DNA of 64,000 nucleotides from Microcella sp. (GTDB lineage: Bacteria > Actinomycetota > Actinomycetes > Actinomycetales > Microbacteriaceae). The stretch lies in the NCBI RefSeq assembly GCF_025808395.1, contig NZ_CP075524.1:2170001-2234000 (forward strand), written 5' to 3'. The translations under genes were made by a program, and so were the position numbers. This document shows, one piece after another, positions 31,736 to 40,137 of the stretch (within the stretch, counting starts at the first letter, position 1; each line of letters starts with the position of its first letter). The notes under the pieces were generated by a model, which ran no database searches, was not told where the DNA came from, and was given only the letters and a program-made list of their open reading frames with translations.

Positions 31736-32752
31736 CTAGGGAGCCCCTGGCCGGCTACTCGCGCGCACGACGAGCTCGGGCTGAAACACGACGTCGCGCG
31801 GTTCGGTGGGCGGTTCGGCGGTGGCATCGAGCAGCAGTTCGAGCGCTGTCGCTCCGATGAGGTGGCTCGGCTGCCGCACCGACGTGAGGGGCACGATCGT
31901 GGCACTCGCGAAGTCGATGTCGTCATAGCCGACGAGCGCGATGTCATCGGGCACCCGTAGTCGGCCCGACATGACGAGTGCCTGTAGCACTCCGACGGCT
32001 ATGAGGTCGTTGACGGTGAAGATCGCGTCGGGTCGCGACGAGGCTGGTCGTGCGGCGATCTCGTCACCGGCGCGACGGCCATCGATCACCGTGAGGCCGG
32101 CTGCTGTGATGACCTCGAGCGAGATGCCGGGCGACTCGGCGACGGCGCGACGGGCGCCCTCGAGTCGGTCGGCCACCTGGCGAATCTCGAGCGGGCCGCC
32201 CAGGAAGGCGATGCGCGTGCGGCCCTGCTCGATGAGGTGCTTCACCGCGAGAAAGCCTCCCGCGACGTCGTCGACCGAGACTGCTGAGAATCCCGAGCCG
32301 TCTCCGCTGCGGTCGACGAGCACGGCGGGCGTGCCGCGTTCACGCAGTCGCTCGAGCCGCTCAGTGACATCGCCGATCGGCGAGATGAGCACGCCATGCA
32401 CGCGTTGCTCTTCGAAGAGGTCGAGGTAGGCGGCCTCGCGCGCGGGGTCGTCGTCGCTGTTGCCGAGCAGCACCGAGAGACCGGCGGCGGCAGCGCGGTC
32501 TTCTGCCCCTCGCGCGAGGTCGGTGAAGAAGGGGTTGCGCACATCGAGCACGATGAGGCCGACGGTGCTGCTGCGACCGACGCGCAACTGACGCGCGGCG
32601 TCGTTGCGCACAAAGCCGAGCTCGTCGATGGCCGCGCGCACGCGGTCGACGGTGGCGGCACTGACCCGATCAGGGCGGTTGAGCACATTCGAGACCGTGC
32701 CTACCGAGACGCCCGCGAGTCGCGCGACGTCCTTGATGCTCGCGGCCGCCAT
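31736..32752 (-). CDS. LacI-family regulator of the rhamnose operon
   Basis: The 338-residue protein has the LacI headpiece (SIKDVARLAGVSVGTVSNVLNRPDRVSAATVDRVRAAIDELGF), the hinge RNDAARQLRVGRSSTVGLIV, and a periplasmic-binding-protein-like effector domain ending LTSVRQPSHLIGATALELLLD. It is divergent from rhaI over 100 bp that contain two predicted LacI-type operators. Repression of the rha operon with L-rhamnose, rhamnulose or a phosphorylated intermediate as inducer is inferred from position. Confidence 0.88.
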   Translation of the reverse strand: MAAASIKDVARLAGVSVGTVSNVLNRPDRVSAATVDRVRAAIDELGFVRNDAARQLRVGRSSTVGLIVLDVRNPFFTDLARGAEDRAAAAGLSVLLGNSDDDPAREAAYLDLFEEQRVHGVLISPIGDVTERLERLRERGTPAVLVDRSGDGSGFSAVSVDDVAGGFLAVKHLIEQGRTRIAFLGGPLEIRQVADRLEGARRAVAESPGISLEVITAAGLTVIDGRRAGDEIAARPASSRPDAIFTVNDLIAVGVLQALVMSGRLRVPDDIALVGYDDIDFASATIVPLTSVRQPSHLIGATALELLLDATAEPPTEPRDVVFQPELVVRASSRPGAP

Positions 32753-32766
32753 GAGGCGAGGCTAGT

Positions 32767-32822
32767 CGAAACGATTCACTTGACGCGTGAAGCACCCGCG
32801 CCTAGAGTTGTGAATCGATTCA
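32767..32822. promoter_or_regulatory. Two LacI-type operators between the regulator and rhaI
   Basis: TGAATCGATTCA (32811-32822) is a perfect 12-bp palindrome with the central CG typical of LacI operators. CGAAACGATTCA (32767-32778) is a near copy. They flank the rhaI promoter: one directly upstream of the -35 element and one directly after the -10 element. The centres are 44 bp apart, about four helical turns, which would suit looping or joint repression. Confidence 0.65.
32780..32808 (+). promoter_or_regulatory. Promoter of the rhamnose operon
   Basis: TTGACG (32780-32785), a 17-base spacer and TAGAGT (32803-32808) form a good sigma-A promoter 44 bp upstream of the rhaI start, bracketed by the two LacI-type operators. 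Confidence 0.6.
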
Positions 32823-32852
32823 ATTCGCCTCACGAGAGAGCAGCATCCGTCA

Positions 32853-34019
32853 ATGACGACCTTCGACTCCATCGCCGCCCAGCTCGAGCGCCAGGCCATC
32901 GAGCTGCCCTCGTGGGCCTTCGGCAACTCGGGCACGCGCTTTCGGGTGTTCACGACTCCCGGTACGCCGCGCGACCCCTTCGAGAAGATCGCCGACGCTG
33001 CGCAGGTGCACGCGCACACGGGGCTCGCGCCGAGCGTCGCCCTGCACATTCCGTGGGACAAGGTCGACGATTACAACGCCCTGCGGGCGCACGCCGAGAG
33101 CCACGGAGTCGCGCTCGGCACCATCAACTCGAACACCTTCCAAGACGAGGAGTACAAGTTCGGGTCGCTCGCCGCCAGCGACCCGAAGGCCCGTCAGCGC
33201 GCGATCGATCACCACTTCGACTGCATCGACATCATGCACGCCACGGGCTCGCGCGACCTCAAGATCTGGCTCGCCGACGGCACCAACTACCCCGGCCAAG
33301 ACGACATGCGGCGCCGTCAAGACAACCTCGCCGAGAGCCTCGCCACCATCTATGAGCGCATCGGCGACGAGCAGCGACTCGTGCTCGAGTACAAGTTCTT
33401 CGAGCCGGCGTTCTACCACACCGATGTTCCCGACTGGGGTACGGCCTACGCCCAGGTGGCCGCCCTCGGCGACAAGGCGATGGTCTGCCTCGACACGGGC
33501 CACCACGCGCCCGGCACCAACATCGAGTTCATCGTCATGCAGCTGCTGCGCCTCGGCAAGCTCGGCTCGTTCGACTTCAACTCTCGCTTCTACGCCGACG
33601 ACGACCTCATCGTCGGGGCGGCCGACCCCTTCCAGCTCTTCCGCATCATGGTCGAGGTCGTGCGCGGCGGGGGCTATGACGAGGGCAGCGAGGTCGCGTT
33701 CATGCTCGACCAGTGCCACAACATCGAAGAGAAGATTCCCGGCCAGATGCGCAGCGTGCTCAACGTGCAAGAGATGACCGCGCGTGCACTGCTCATCGAC
33801 CGTGAGGCGCTCGACGCCGCCCAGCGCGCCAACGACGTGCTCGCGGCCAACGGCATTCTCATGGACGCCTTCTACACGGATGTTCGCACCCCGCTCGCCG
33901 AGTGGCGCGAGTCGCGCGGCCTGCCCGCCGACCCGCTCGCCGCCTACGCCGCGAGCGGCTACCGCGAGCGCATCATCGAAGAGCGCGTGGGTGGGCAGCA
34001 GGCCGGATGGAACGCGTGA
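32853..34019 (+). CDS. rhaI: L-rhamnose isomerase
   Basis: The 388-residue protein matches the L-rhamnose isomerase type found in Gram-positives and Pseudomonas stutzeri: SWAFGNSGTRFRVFTTPGTPRDPFEKIADAAQVH at the N-terminus, HIPWDKVDDY, KIWLADGTNYPGQDD, the metal ligands in VLEYKFFEPAFYHTDV (Glu) and CLDTGHHAPGTNIE (Asp, His), and GSFDFNSRFYADDDL. It converts L-rhamnose to L-rhamnulose in the cytosol. It is the first gene of a tightly overlapping operon: its TGA overlaps the likely GTG of rhaM. The gene follows a promoter flanked by LacI operators. Confidence 0.92.
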   Translation: MTTFDSIAAQLERQAIELPSWAFGNSGTRFRVFTTPGTPRDPFEKIADAAQVHAHTGLAPSVALHIPWDKVDDYNALRAHAESHGVALGTINSNTFQDEEYKFGSLAASDPKARQRAIDHHFDCIDIMHATGSRDLKIWLADGTNYPGQDDMRRRQDNLAESLATIYERIGDEQRLVLEYKFFEPAFYHTDVPDWGTAYAQVAALGDKAMVCLDTGHHAPGTNIEFIVMQLLRLGKLGSFDFNSRFYADDDLIVGAADPFQLFRIMVEVVRGGGYDEGSEVAFMLDQCHNIEEKIPGQMRSVLNVQEMTARALLIDREALDAAQRANDVLAANGILMDAFYTDVRTPLAEWRESRGLPADPLAAYAASGYRERIIEERVGGQQAGWNA

Positions 34020-34360
34020 GAGTCGCCTTCCGCCTGCAGGTGCGCCCCGAGCTGCTCGACGAGTATCGCGCGGTGCACTCGCCCGTGCGCCGCGAGATGC
34101 TCGAGGTCATCTCCGCGAGCGGCCGCCGCAACTACTCGCTCTTTCTCGACGAGACCGACGGCTCGCTCTTTGGCTACTACGAGGTCGATGACGACGAAGC
34201 GGCGCAAGCGCACCTCGCCGCGAGCGAGGTCGCGACGCAGTGGGAGGCCGAGATGGCTCGCTTCTTCGTCGCTACCGTGGGCCGCGCAGACCAGGCCGCG
34301 CGCCGCCTGCCCGAAGTGTTCAACTTGTCAGACCAACTCGAAAGCTCATCACCCTCATGA
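34016..34360 (+). CDS. rhaM: L-rhamnose mutarotase
   Basis: The 114-residue protein matches the RhaM/YiiL family: RVAFRLQVRPELLDEYRAVHSPV at the N-terminus with the conserved catalytic His in YRAVH, NYSLFLDETDGSLFGYYEVDD, and ATQWEAEMARFF with the conserved Trp. It interconverts alpha and beta anomers of L-rhamnose, supplying the isomerase. I prefer the GTG at 34016, which overlaps the rhaI stop (GTGA); an ATG at 34007 would add three residues. Its own stop overlaps the next start by ATGA. Confidence 0.9.
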   Translation: MRVAFRLQVRPELLDEYRAVHSPVRREMLEVISASGRRNYSLFLDETDGSLFGYYEVDDDEAAQAHLAASEVATQWEAEMARFFVATVGRADQAARRLPEVFNLSDQLESSSPS

Positions 34361-36387
34361 CCGCGAAGACAGAACTCATCGCCCGCAGCAACCGCCTCGG
34401 CGCCGAGCCGCACATCACGAACTACGCCGGCGGCAACACCTCGGCGAAGGGCACCGACACCGACCCCGTCACGGGCGAGCCCGTCGAGCTCATGTGGGTC
34501 AAGGGCTCGGGCGGCGACCTCGGCACGCTCACCGAGCAGGGCCTCGCGGTGCTGCGCCTCGACCGCATGCGCGCACTCGTCGACGTCTACCCCGGCCTCG
34601 ATCGCGAAGACGAGATGGTCGCGGCCTTCGACTACTGCCTGCACGGCAAGGGTGGGGCCGCCCCGAGCATCGACACGGCCATGCACGGGCTCGTGGATGC
34701 TGCCCACGTCGACCACTTGCACCCTGACGCCGGCATCGCGATCGCGACCGCGAAAGACGGCGAGAAACTCACGAAGAAGATCTTCGGCGACAAGGTCGTG
34801 TGGGTTCCGTGGCGCCGACCCGGTTTTCAGCTCGGGCTCGACATCGCCGCGATCAAGGCGAAGAACCCGAACGCGATCGGCTGCATTCTCGGCGGGCACG
34901 GCATCACGGCGTGGGCCGACACCTCGAAGCAGTGCGAAGCGAACTCGCGGTGGATCATCGACACCGCGCAGGCCTACCTCGACGCGAAGGGCAAGAAGGC
35001 CCCGTTCGGTCGCCCGCGTGCGAAGTTCGCGGCACTGCCCGCCGACGAGCGCCGGGCGAAAGCCGCCGCCCTCGCGGCGACGATTCGCGGCATTGCGAGT
35101 CACGACCGCCCCATGGTCGGGCACTTCAGTGACGACGAGCGAGTGCTCGACTTCATCGCGTCAGCGAAGGCCCCCGCACTCGCCGAGCTCGGCACGAGCT
35201 GCCCCGACCACTTCTTGCGCACCAAGGTCAAGCCCATGCTGCTCGACCTGCCGGCCGGCGCGAGCGTCGAGGCGAGCATCCAGCGCCTGAAAGAACTCCA
35301 CGAGCAGTACAGGGCCGACTACACGAAGTACTACCAGAAGCACGCCGATGCCGACACGCCAGCCATGCGCGGCGCCGACCCGCTCATCGTGCTCGTGCCG
35401 GGCGTGGGCATGTTCAGCTACGGCGCGAACAAGCAGACCGCGCGCGTCGCCGGCGAGTTCTACCTCAACGCCATCAACGTCATGCGCGGCGCCGAATCGG
35501 TGAGCACCTACACCCCGATCAGCGATCGCGAGAAGTTCCGCATCGAGTACTGGGCGCTCGAAGAGGCCAAGCTGCAGCGCATGCCGAAACCCAAGAGCCA
35601 CGCCACGCGCGTCGCGTTCGTCACGGGCGCCGCGAGCGGCATCGGCAAGGCCATCGCCACACGGCTCGTCGCCGAGGGCGCGTGCGTCGTCATCGCTGAC
35701 CTCGACCTCGAGAAGGCTCAGGCCGCCGCGGCCGAGCTCGGCTCGAGCGACGTCGCGATCGGCGTGCAGGTGAACGTCACCGACGAGGCACAGGTCGAGC
35801 AGGGCATCCGCGATGCCGTGCTCGCGTTCGGCGGCATCGACATCGTCGTCAACAATGCGGGGCTCTCGCTCAGCAAGCCGCTGCTCGAGACCACCGAGGC
35901 TGATTGGAATCTTCAGCACGACGTCATGGCCAAAGGCTCGTTCTTCGTGTCGAAGGCGGCCGCGCGCGTGCTCATCGAGCAGGGCATGGGCGGCGACGTC
36001 ATCTACATCTCGAGCAAGAACTCGGTCTTCGCGGGCCCGAACAACATCGCCTACTCGGCGACCAAGGCCGACCAGGCGCACCAGGTGCGGCTGCTCGCCG
36101 TCGAGCTCGGCGAGCACGGCGTCAAGGTCAACGGCATCAACCCCGACGGCGTCGTGCGCGGCTCGGGCATCTTCGCCTCGGGCTGGGGCGCCAACCGTGC
36201 CAAGACCTACGGCATCGATGAAGAGAAGCTCGGCGAGTTCTACGCCCAGCGCACCATTCTCAAGCGCGAAGTGCTGCCCGACCACGTCGCCAACGCGGTC
36301 GCGGTGTTGACCGGCCCCGACCTCTCGCACACGACCGGGCTGCACATTCCCGTCGATGCCGGAGTCGCTGCAGCCTTCGTGCGCTGA
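34357..36387 (+). CDS. rhaEW: Bifunctional rhamnulose-1-phosphate aldolase / lactaldehyde dehydrogenase (RhaEW type)
   Basis: The 676-residue fusion begins with a class II aldolase/adducin-type domain: EPHITNYAGGNTSAKG, WVKGSGGDLGTL, and the zinc histidines in DAAHVDHLHPDAGIAIA. From about residue 415 it continues with a classical SDR domain (RVAFVTGAASGIGKAIATRLVAEGA, IVVNNAGLSLSKP, and the catalytic SSKNSVFAGPNNIAYSATKAD with YxxxK). The aldolase splits L-rhamnulose-1-phosphate to dihydroxyacetone phosphate and L-lactaldehyde; the SDR domain is reported in this fusion family to oxidise lactaldehyde to lactate. It overlaps both neighbours (ATGA before, TGATG after). The lactate made would suit the oxidase at 1593-2825. 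Confidence 0.9.
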   Translation: MTAKTELIARSNRLGAEPHITNYAGGNTSAKGTDTDPVTGEPVELMWVKGSGGDLGTLTEQGLAVLRLDRMRALVDVYPGLDREDEMVAAFDYCLHGKGGAAPSIDTAMHGLVDAAHVDHLHPDAGIAIATAKDGEKLTKKIFGDKVVWVPWRRPGFQLGLDIAAIKAKNPNAIGCILGGHGITAWADTSKQCEANSRWIIDTAQAYLDAKGKKAPFGRPRAKFAALPADERRAKAAALAATIRGIASHDRPMVGHFSDDERVLDFIASAKAPALAELGTSCPDHFLRTKVKPMLLDLPAGASVEASIQRLKELHEQYRADYTKYYQKHADADTPAMRGADPLIVLVPGVGMFSYGANKQTARVAGEFYLNAINVMRGAESVSTYTPISDREKFRIEYWALEEAKLQRMPKPKSHATRVAFVTGAASGIGKAIATRLVAEGACVVIADLDLEKAQAAAAELGSSDVAIGVQVNVTDEAQVEQGIRDAVLAFGGIDIVVNNAGLSLSKPLLETTEADWNLQHDVMAKGSFFVSKAAARVLIEQGMGGDVIYISSKNSVFAGPNNIAYSATKADQAHQVRLLAVELGEHGVKVNGINPDGVVRGSGIFASGWGANRAKTYGIDEEKLGEFYAQRTILKREVLPDHVANAVAVLTGPDLSHTTGLHIPVDAGVAAAFVR

Positions 36388-37817
36388 TGACCGAATACCG
36401 CGACGTTGTTGAAGTGCACTGTGCGGCGGTCGACCTCGGGGCGACGAGCGGTCGCGTCATGCGCGCCGTCATCGGCCCCGACTCGCTCGAGATGGTCGAA
36501 GTGGCGCGCTTCGCGAACGGCCCCGTGCGCCACGGCGACGCGCTGCACTGGGATATCAATGCGCTGCGCGCACACATCATGGCCGGTCTGCGGGCGGCGC
36601 TCGCCGAAGACCCCCTCATCACCTCGATCGGCATCGACTCGTGGGCGGTCGACTACGGCCTCGTCGCCGAGGGGCGGCTGCTGAGCGCGCCGTATCACTA
36701 TCGAGACGAGCGAAATGCCGCCGCGGTGGATGCTGTGCACGCCCTCGTGCCGCCCGACGAGCTCTACGCGGCCACAGGTCTGCAGCACTTGCCGTTCAAC
36801 ACGCTCTTCCAGCTCGCGGCTGAGGGCTCGCGACTCGAGCGCGCCGAGCACGTGCTGCTCATTCCCGACCTCGTGGCGTGGTGGCTCACCGGGCGTGCGG
36901 TCGCCGAAGCGACCAACGCCTCGACGACGGGGCTGCTCGACCCGCGCACGCGGCAGTGGCACGAGCCGCTCATCGCGAAGCTCGGGCTGCCGCGCGGCAT
37001 CCTCCCCGAGATCGTGCACCCTGGGGATGAGATCGGCCCGCTGTCGACGGATGCTGCTGCCGAGCTCGCCGCGCCCTCGGGAGTGCGCGTGGTCGCAGTC
37101 GGATCCCACGACACGGCCTCAGCCGTCGCGGCCGTGCCCTTCGCGCAGCTCGACGCCGCGTACATCAGCTGCGGAACCTGGGGGTTGGTGGGGCTCGAGC
37201 TCGAGCATCCCGTCATGACCGACGCCAGCCGCGAGGCGAACTTCACCAACGAGGGCGGCGTCGACGGCCGCGTGCGGTTCTTGCACAACGTGACGGGGCT
37301 GTGGCTGCTGAGCGAGTCGGTGCGCTCGTGGGAGGCGACCGACGGGCCGATCGACCTGCCCGCGCTGCTCGCCGACGCCGCCCTCGTCGAGGGGCCGATC
37401 GCGGTGTTCGAAGCGAACGACGCGCGGCTCTCGGCCCCCGGCGACATGCCGCGACGCATCGCCGAGATCATCGCCGAGACCGGCCAGCTCGTGCCCGACT
37501 CGCGTGCCGCGTTCGCCCGCGCGATCGTCGAGAGCCTCGCGGCCGCATTCGCCGACGCGGCGCACACCGCCGCACGACTGGCCGATCGTGAGGTGTCGGT
37601 CATTCACATCGTGGGGGGCGGATCGCTCAACACGCTCCTGTGTCAGCTGACCGCAGACCGCGCAGGGCTGCCGGTGCTCGCCGGGCCTGTCGAGGCGACC
37701 GCGATCGGCAATGTGCTCGTGCAGGCCAGAGCGCTCGGGCTGGGCGGCGACCTCGAGAGTCTGCGGGCGCTCGTCGCTGCGACGCACCCGCCGAGGCGCT
37801 TCGACCCCAACCTGTGA
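36387..37817 (+). CDS. rhaB: Rhamnulokinase (FGGY family)
   Basis: The 476-residue FGGY kinase has the N-terminal phosphate loop region AAVDLGATSGRVMRAVIG, SIGIDSWAVDYGLV, PYHYRDERN and LPFNTLFQLAAE as in RhaB. The C-terminal nucleotide domain has YISCGTWGLVGLE and SVIHIVGGGSLNTLLCQLTAD. It phosphorylates L-rhamnulose at O1. Its ATG shares a base with the preceding stop. It is the last gene of the rha operon; a 102-bp AT-rich gap separates it from the next operon. Confidence 0.92.
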   Translation: MTEYRDVVEVHCAAVDLGATSGRVMRAVIGPDSLEMVEVARFANGPVRHGDALHWDINALRAHIMAGLRAALAEDPLITSIGIDSWAVDYGLVAEGRLLSAPYHYRDERNAAAVDAVHALVPPDELYAATGLQHLPFNTLFQLAAEGSRLERAEHVLLIPDLVAWWLTGRAVAEATNASTTGLLDPRTRQWHEPLIAKLGLPRGILPEIVHPGDEIGPLSTDAAAELAAPSGVRVVAVGSHDTASAVAAVPFAQLDAAYISCGTWGLVGLELEHPVMTDASREANFTNEGGVDGRVRFLHNVTGLWLLSESVRSWEATDGPIDLPALLADAALVEGPIAVFEANDARLSAPGDMPRRIAEIIAETGQLVPDSRAAFARAIVESLAAAFADAAHTAARLADREVSVIHIVGGGSLNTLLCQLTADRAGLPVLAGPVEATAIGNVLVQARALGLGGDLESLRALVAATHPPRRFDPNL

Positions 37818-37919
37818 TACATAACAGCATTTGAGTTAGAATTATCGTCATGCTCGCTCTCGCCAGAAGAGACGGGTGCGACCACCGAACCAGCGTGCAC
37901 AGAAATGCAGGGCTCGACG
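37818..37919 (+). promoter_or_regulatory. AT-rich promoter region of the erythrulose-type operon
   Basis: This 102-bp gap contains an unusually AT-rich block around 37815-37850 with a good -10 candidate, TAGAAT (37837-37842); no convincing -35 is visible 16-18 bases upstream. A DeoR-type operator would be expected here because the operon ends with its own DeoR regulator, but I cannot define one. AGGG lies 7 bases before the chosen start. Confidence 0.4.
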
Positions 37920-39644
37920 ATGACCTACCTCACCAATGACCCGAGCGACTTCGTCGCCGAGATGCTCGACGGCTTCGTCGCCGTGCACGGCGACACCGTC
38001 TCGCGAGTGCCGGGAGGCGTCGTGCGAGCGCACGAGACGCCGACCGGTCAGGTCGCGGTGGTCATCGGCGGCGGCTCGGGCCACTACCCGGCCTTCTGCG
38101 GACTCGTCGGGCCGGGGCTCGCGCACGGTGCGGCGATGGGTGAGGTCTTCGCCTCGCCATCGGCCGCGCGCGTCGAATCGGTGGCGAGGGCGGCCCACGG
38201 CGACGCCGGCGTGCTGCTGAGCTACGGCAACTATGCGGGCGATGTGCTCAACTTCGACGAAGCGCAAGAGCGCTTGCGTGCCGACGGCATCGACTGCCGC
38301 ACCGTCATCGTCACCGACGACGTCTCGAGTGCGCCCGTCGAGCAGTGGCGCACGCGCCGAGGTGTCGCGGGCGACCTCACCGTCTTCAAGGTCGCGGCGG
38401 CCGCGGCCGAAAAGGGGCTCGACCTCGACGCGGTGGTCGCGATCGCCGAGCGCGCCAACGAGCGCACGCGCACGATGGGCGTCGCCTTCACCGGATGCAC
38501 GCTGCCGGGTGCGACCGAGCCGCTGTTCACCGTGCCGCGCGGGCGCATGGGTGTCGGCATGGGCATTCACGGCGAGCCCGGGGTCAGCGAGACCGATGTT
38601 CCGATCGCCGACGAGCTCGCCGAGATGCTGGTCTCGACGCTGCTCGACGAGGTGCCAGACGGCGTCGAGCGCGACGGTGCGCGAGTGGCCCCCCTCGTCA
38701 ACGGGCTAGGCTCGATCAAGAACGAAGAACTCTTTCTGCTCTACGGTGCGGTTGCACGGCGGCTCGAGGCCGCGGGGCTCACACTCGTGCAGCCCGAGGT
38801 CGGCGAGCTCGTCACGAGCTTCGAGATGGCGGGCGTCTCACTCACCCTGTTCTGGCTCGACGACGAGCTCGAACGACTGTGGGCCGCGCCCGCATCGGCA
38901 CCCGCATACCGCAAGGGGGTCGCGTCGAGCGCACACGGAGTGCAACGCGCAGCGGCAGTCGATGCCGAGTCGGCGGTCGACGGTGACGCCGCGCCCGAGT
39001 CGATCGAGACAGCACGGATGCTCTCTGCCATGCTCGCGACGACCGCCCGCACGATCGATGCCGTTGCCGATGAGCTCGGGCGGCTCGACGCCGTCGCGGG
39101 TGACGGCGATCACGGCATCGGCATGCAGAACGGTGCGCGCGCCGCGAACGAGGCGGCCGCGAAGCTCTCGGGCACGGCCGGCGCCGAGAGCCTGCTGCGG
39201 GCGGCCGGCGATGCGTGGGCCGATCGCGCTGGGGGAACCTCGGGCGCGCTGTGGGGGGCGATGCTGCGGGAGGCAGGTCAGGTTCTCGGCAACGACGAAG
39301 CACCGGATGCCCGGCGAGTGTCGGCGGCGATCACGGCCGCGGTCGACGCGGTCGAAGCGCGAGGCGGCGCCCAGCTGGGCGACAAGACCATGGTCGACGC
39401 TCTCGTTCCGTTCGCACAGACCTTCGAGGCAGAAGTGAGCGGCGGTGCGACGGTGGCCAGTGCTGCACACGCGGCGTCACAAGCTGCGACGCACGCCGCC
39501 GCCGCCACGGCAGACCTGACACCGCGTCGAGGTCGTGCCCGCACCCATACCGAGAAGTCGATCGGCACCCCAGACCCCGGCGCGCACTCGTTCGCCCTCA
39601 TCGTGACGGCCATCGCGGCCGAGTTCGGAGACAGCACCTCATGA
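37920..39644 (+). CDS. lerK: Dihydroxyacetone kinase-family protein, probable L-erythrulose kinase LerK
   Basis: The 574-residue protein joins a DhaK domain (VIGGGSGHYPAFCGLVG, LSYGNYAGDVLNF, and GVGMGIHGEPG with His217 at the covalent substrate position) to a DhaL nucleotide domain (LDAVAGDGDHGIGMQNGA, AWADRAGGTSGALWG, GDKTMVDAL). Single-chain ATP-dependent kinases of this type followed by RpiB-like and TPI-like genes are the LerK-DerI-LerI set of the mycobacterial erythritol/threitol pathways, so L-erythrulose is the most probable substrate. L-erythrulose would come from the OiaC-like decarboxylase. Dihydroxyacetone is the alternative. The stop overlaps the next start (ATGA). Confidence 0.8.
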   Translation: MTYLTNDPSDFVAEMLDGFVAVHGDTVSRVPGGVVRAHETPTGQVAVVIGGGSGHYPAFCGLVGPGLAHGAAMGEVFASPSAARVESVARAAHGDAGVLLSYGNYAGDVLNFDEAQERLRADGIDCRTVIVTDDVSSAPVEQWRTRRGVAGDLTVFKVAAAAAEKGLDLDAVVAIAERANERTRTMGVAFTGCTLPGATEPLFTVPRGRMGVGMGIHGEPGVSETDVPIADELAEMLVSTLLDEVPDGVERDGARVAPLVNGLGSIKNEELFLLYGAVARRLEAAGLTLVQPEVGELVTSFEMAGVSLTLFWLDDELERLWAAPASAPAYRKGVASSAHGVQRAAAVDAESAVDGDAAPESIETARMLSAMLATTARTIDAVADELGRLDAVAGDGDHGIGMQNGARAANEAAAKLSGTAGAESLLRAAGDAWADRAGGTSGALWGAMLREAGQVLGNDEAPDARRVSAAITAAVDAVEARGGAQLGDKTMVDALVPFAQTFEAEVSGGATVASAAHAASQAATHAAAATADLTPRRGRARTHTEKSIGTPDPGAHSFALIVTAIAAEFGDSTS

Positions 39645-40117
39645 CCGCACTGCAACCGCTGCGCATCGTCGTCGGCTCAGACGGCGCCGGCTACCGCTAC
39701 AAAGAGGCGATCAAGGCCGACCTGCTCGCGAGCGACCTCGTCGCCGACGTGCACGATGTCGGGGTCGACGCCGACGGGCACACGCCGTACCCGACCGTCG
39801 CCATCGAGGCGGCAGAGAGGGTGGCTCGCGGCGAGGCCGATCGCGCGCTGCTCGTGTGCGGCACCGGGCTCGGAGTCGCCATCGCGGCCAACAAGGTGCC
39901 CGGAATCCGGGCGGCGACCGCGCACGACAGCTTCTCGGTCGAACGCCTCGTGCTCAGCAACAACGCGCAGGTGCTGACCCTCGGTGAGCGTGTCGTCGGC
40001 CTCGAGCTCGCGCGCCGGCTCGTGCGCGAGTGGTTGACATACCGGTTCGACGAGTCGTCGGCCTCGGCAGAGAAGGTCGCCGAGATCTCCGCCTACGAGC
40101 AGCACCACGTCGCGTAG
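39641..40117 (+). CDS. derI: RpiB/LacAB-family isomerase, probable D-erythrulose-4-phosphate isomerase DerI
   Basis: The 158-residue protein matches the RpiB family: RIVVGSDGAGYRYKEAIKADL, ADGHTPYPTVAIEAAERV, and the active-site anion hole RALLVCGTGLGVAIAANKVPGIRAATAHDSFSVERL. SNNAQVLTLGERVVGLELA follows. In the LerK/LerI setting RpiB-like proteins convert D-erythrulose-4-phosphate to D-erythrose-4-phosphate. Activity as a general ribose-5-phosphate isomerase is possible but less likely, since the gene is coupled to a DhaK-type kinase (ATGA overlap) and a second isomerase 20 bp downstream. Confidence 0.82.
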   Translation: MTALQPLRIVVGSDGAGYRYKEAIKADLLASDLVADVHDVGVDADGHTPYPTVAIEAAERVARGEADRALLVCGTGLGVAIAANKVPGIRAATAHDSFSVERLVLSNNAQVLTLGERVVGLELARRLVREWLTYRFDESSASAEKVAEISAYEQHHVA

Positions 40118-40137
40118 TCCGCGAGCGGCAGGCCGAC

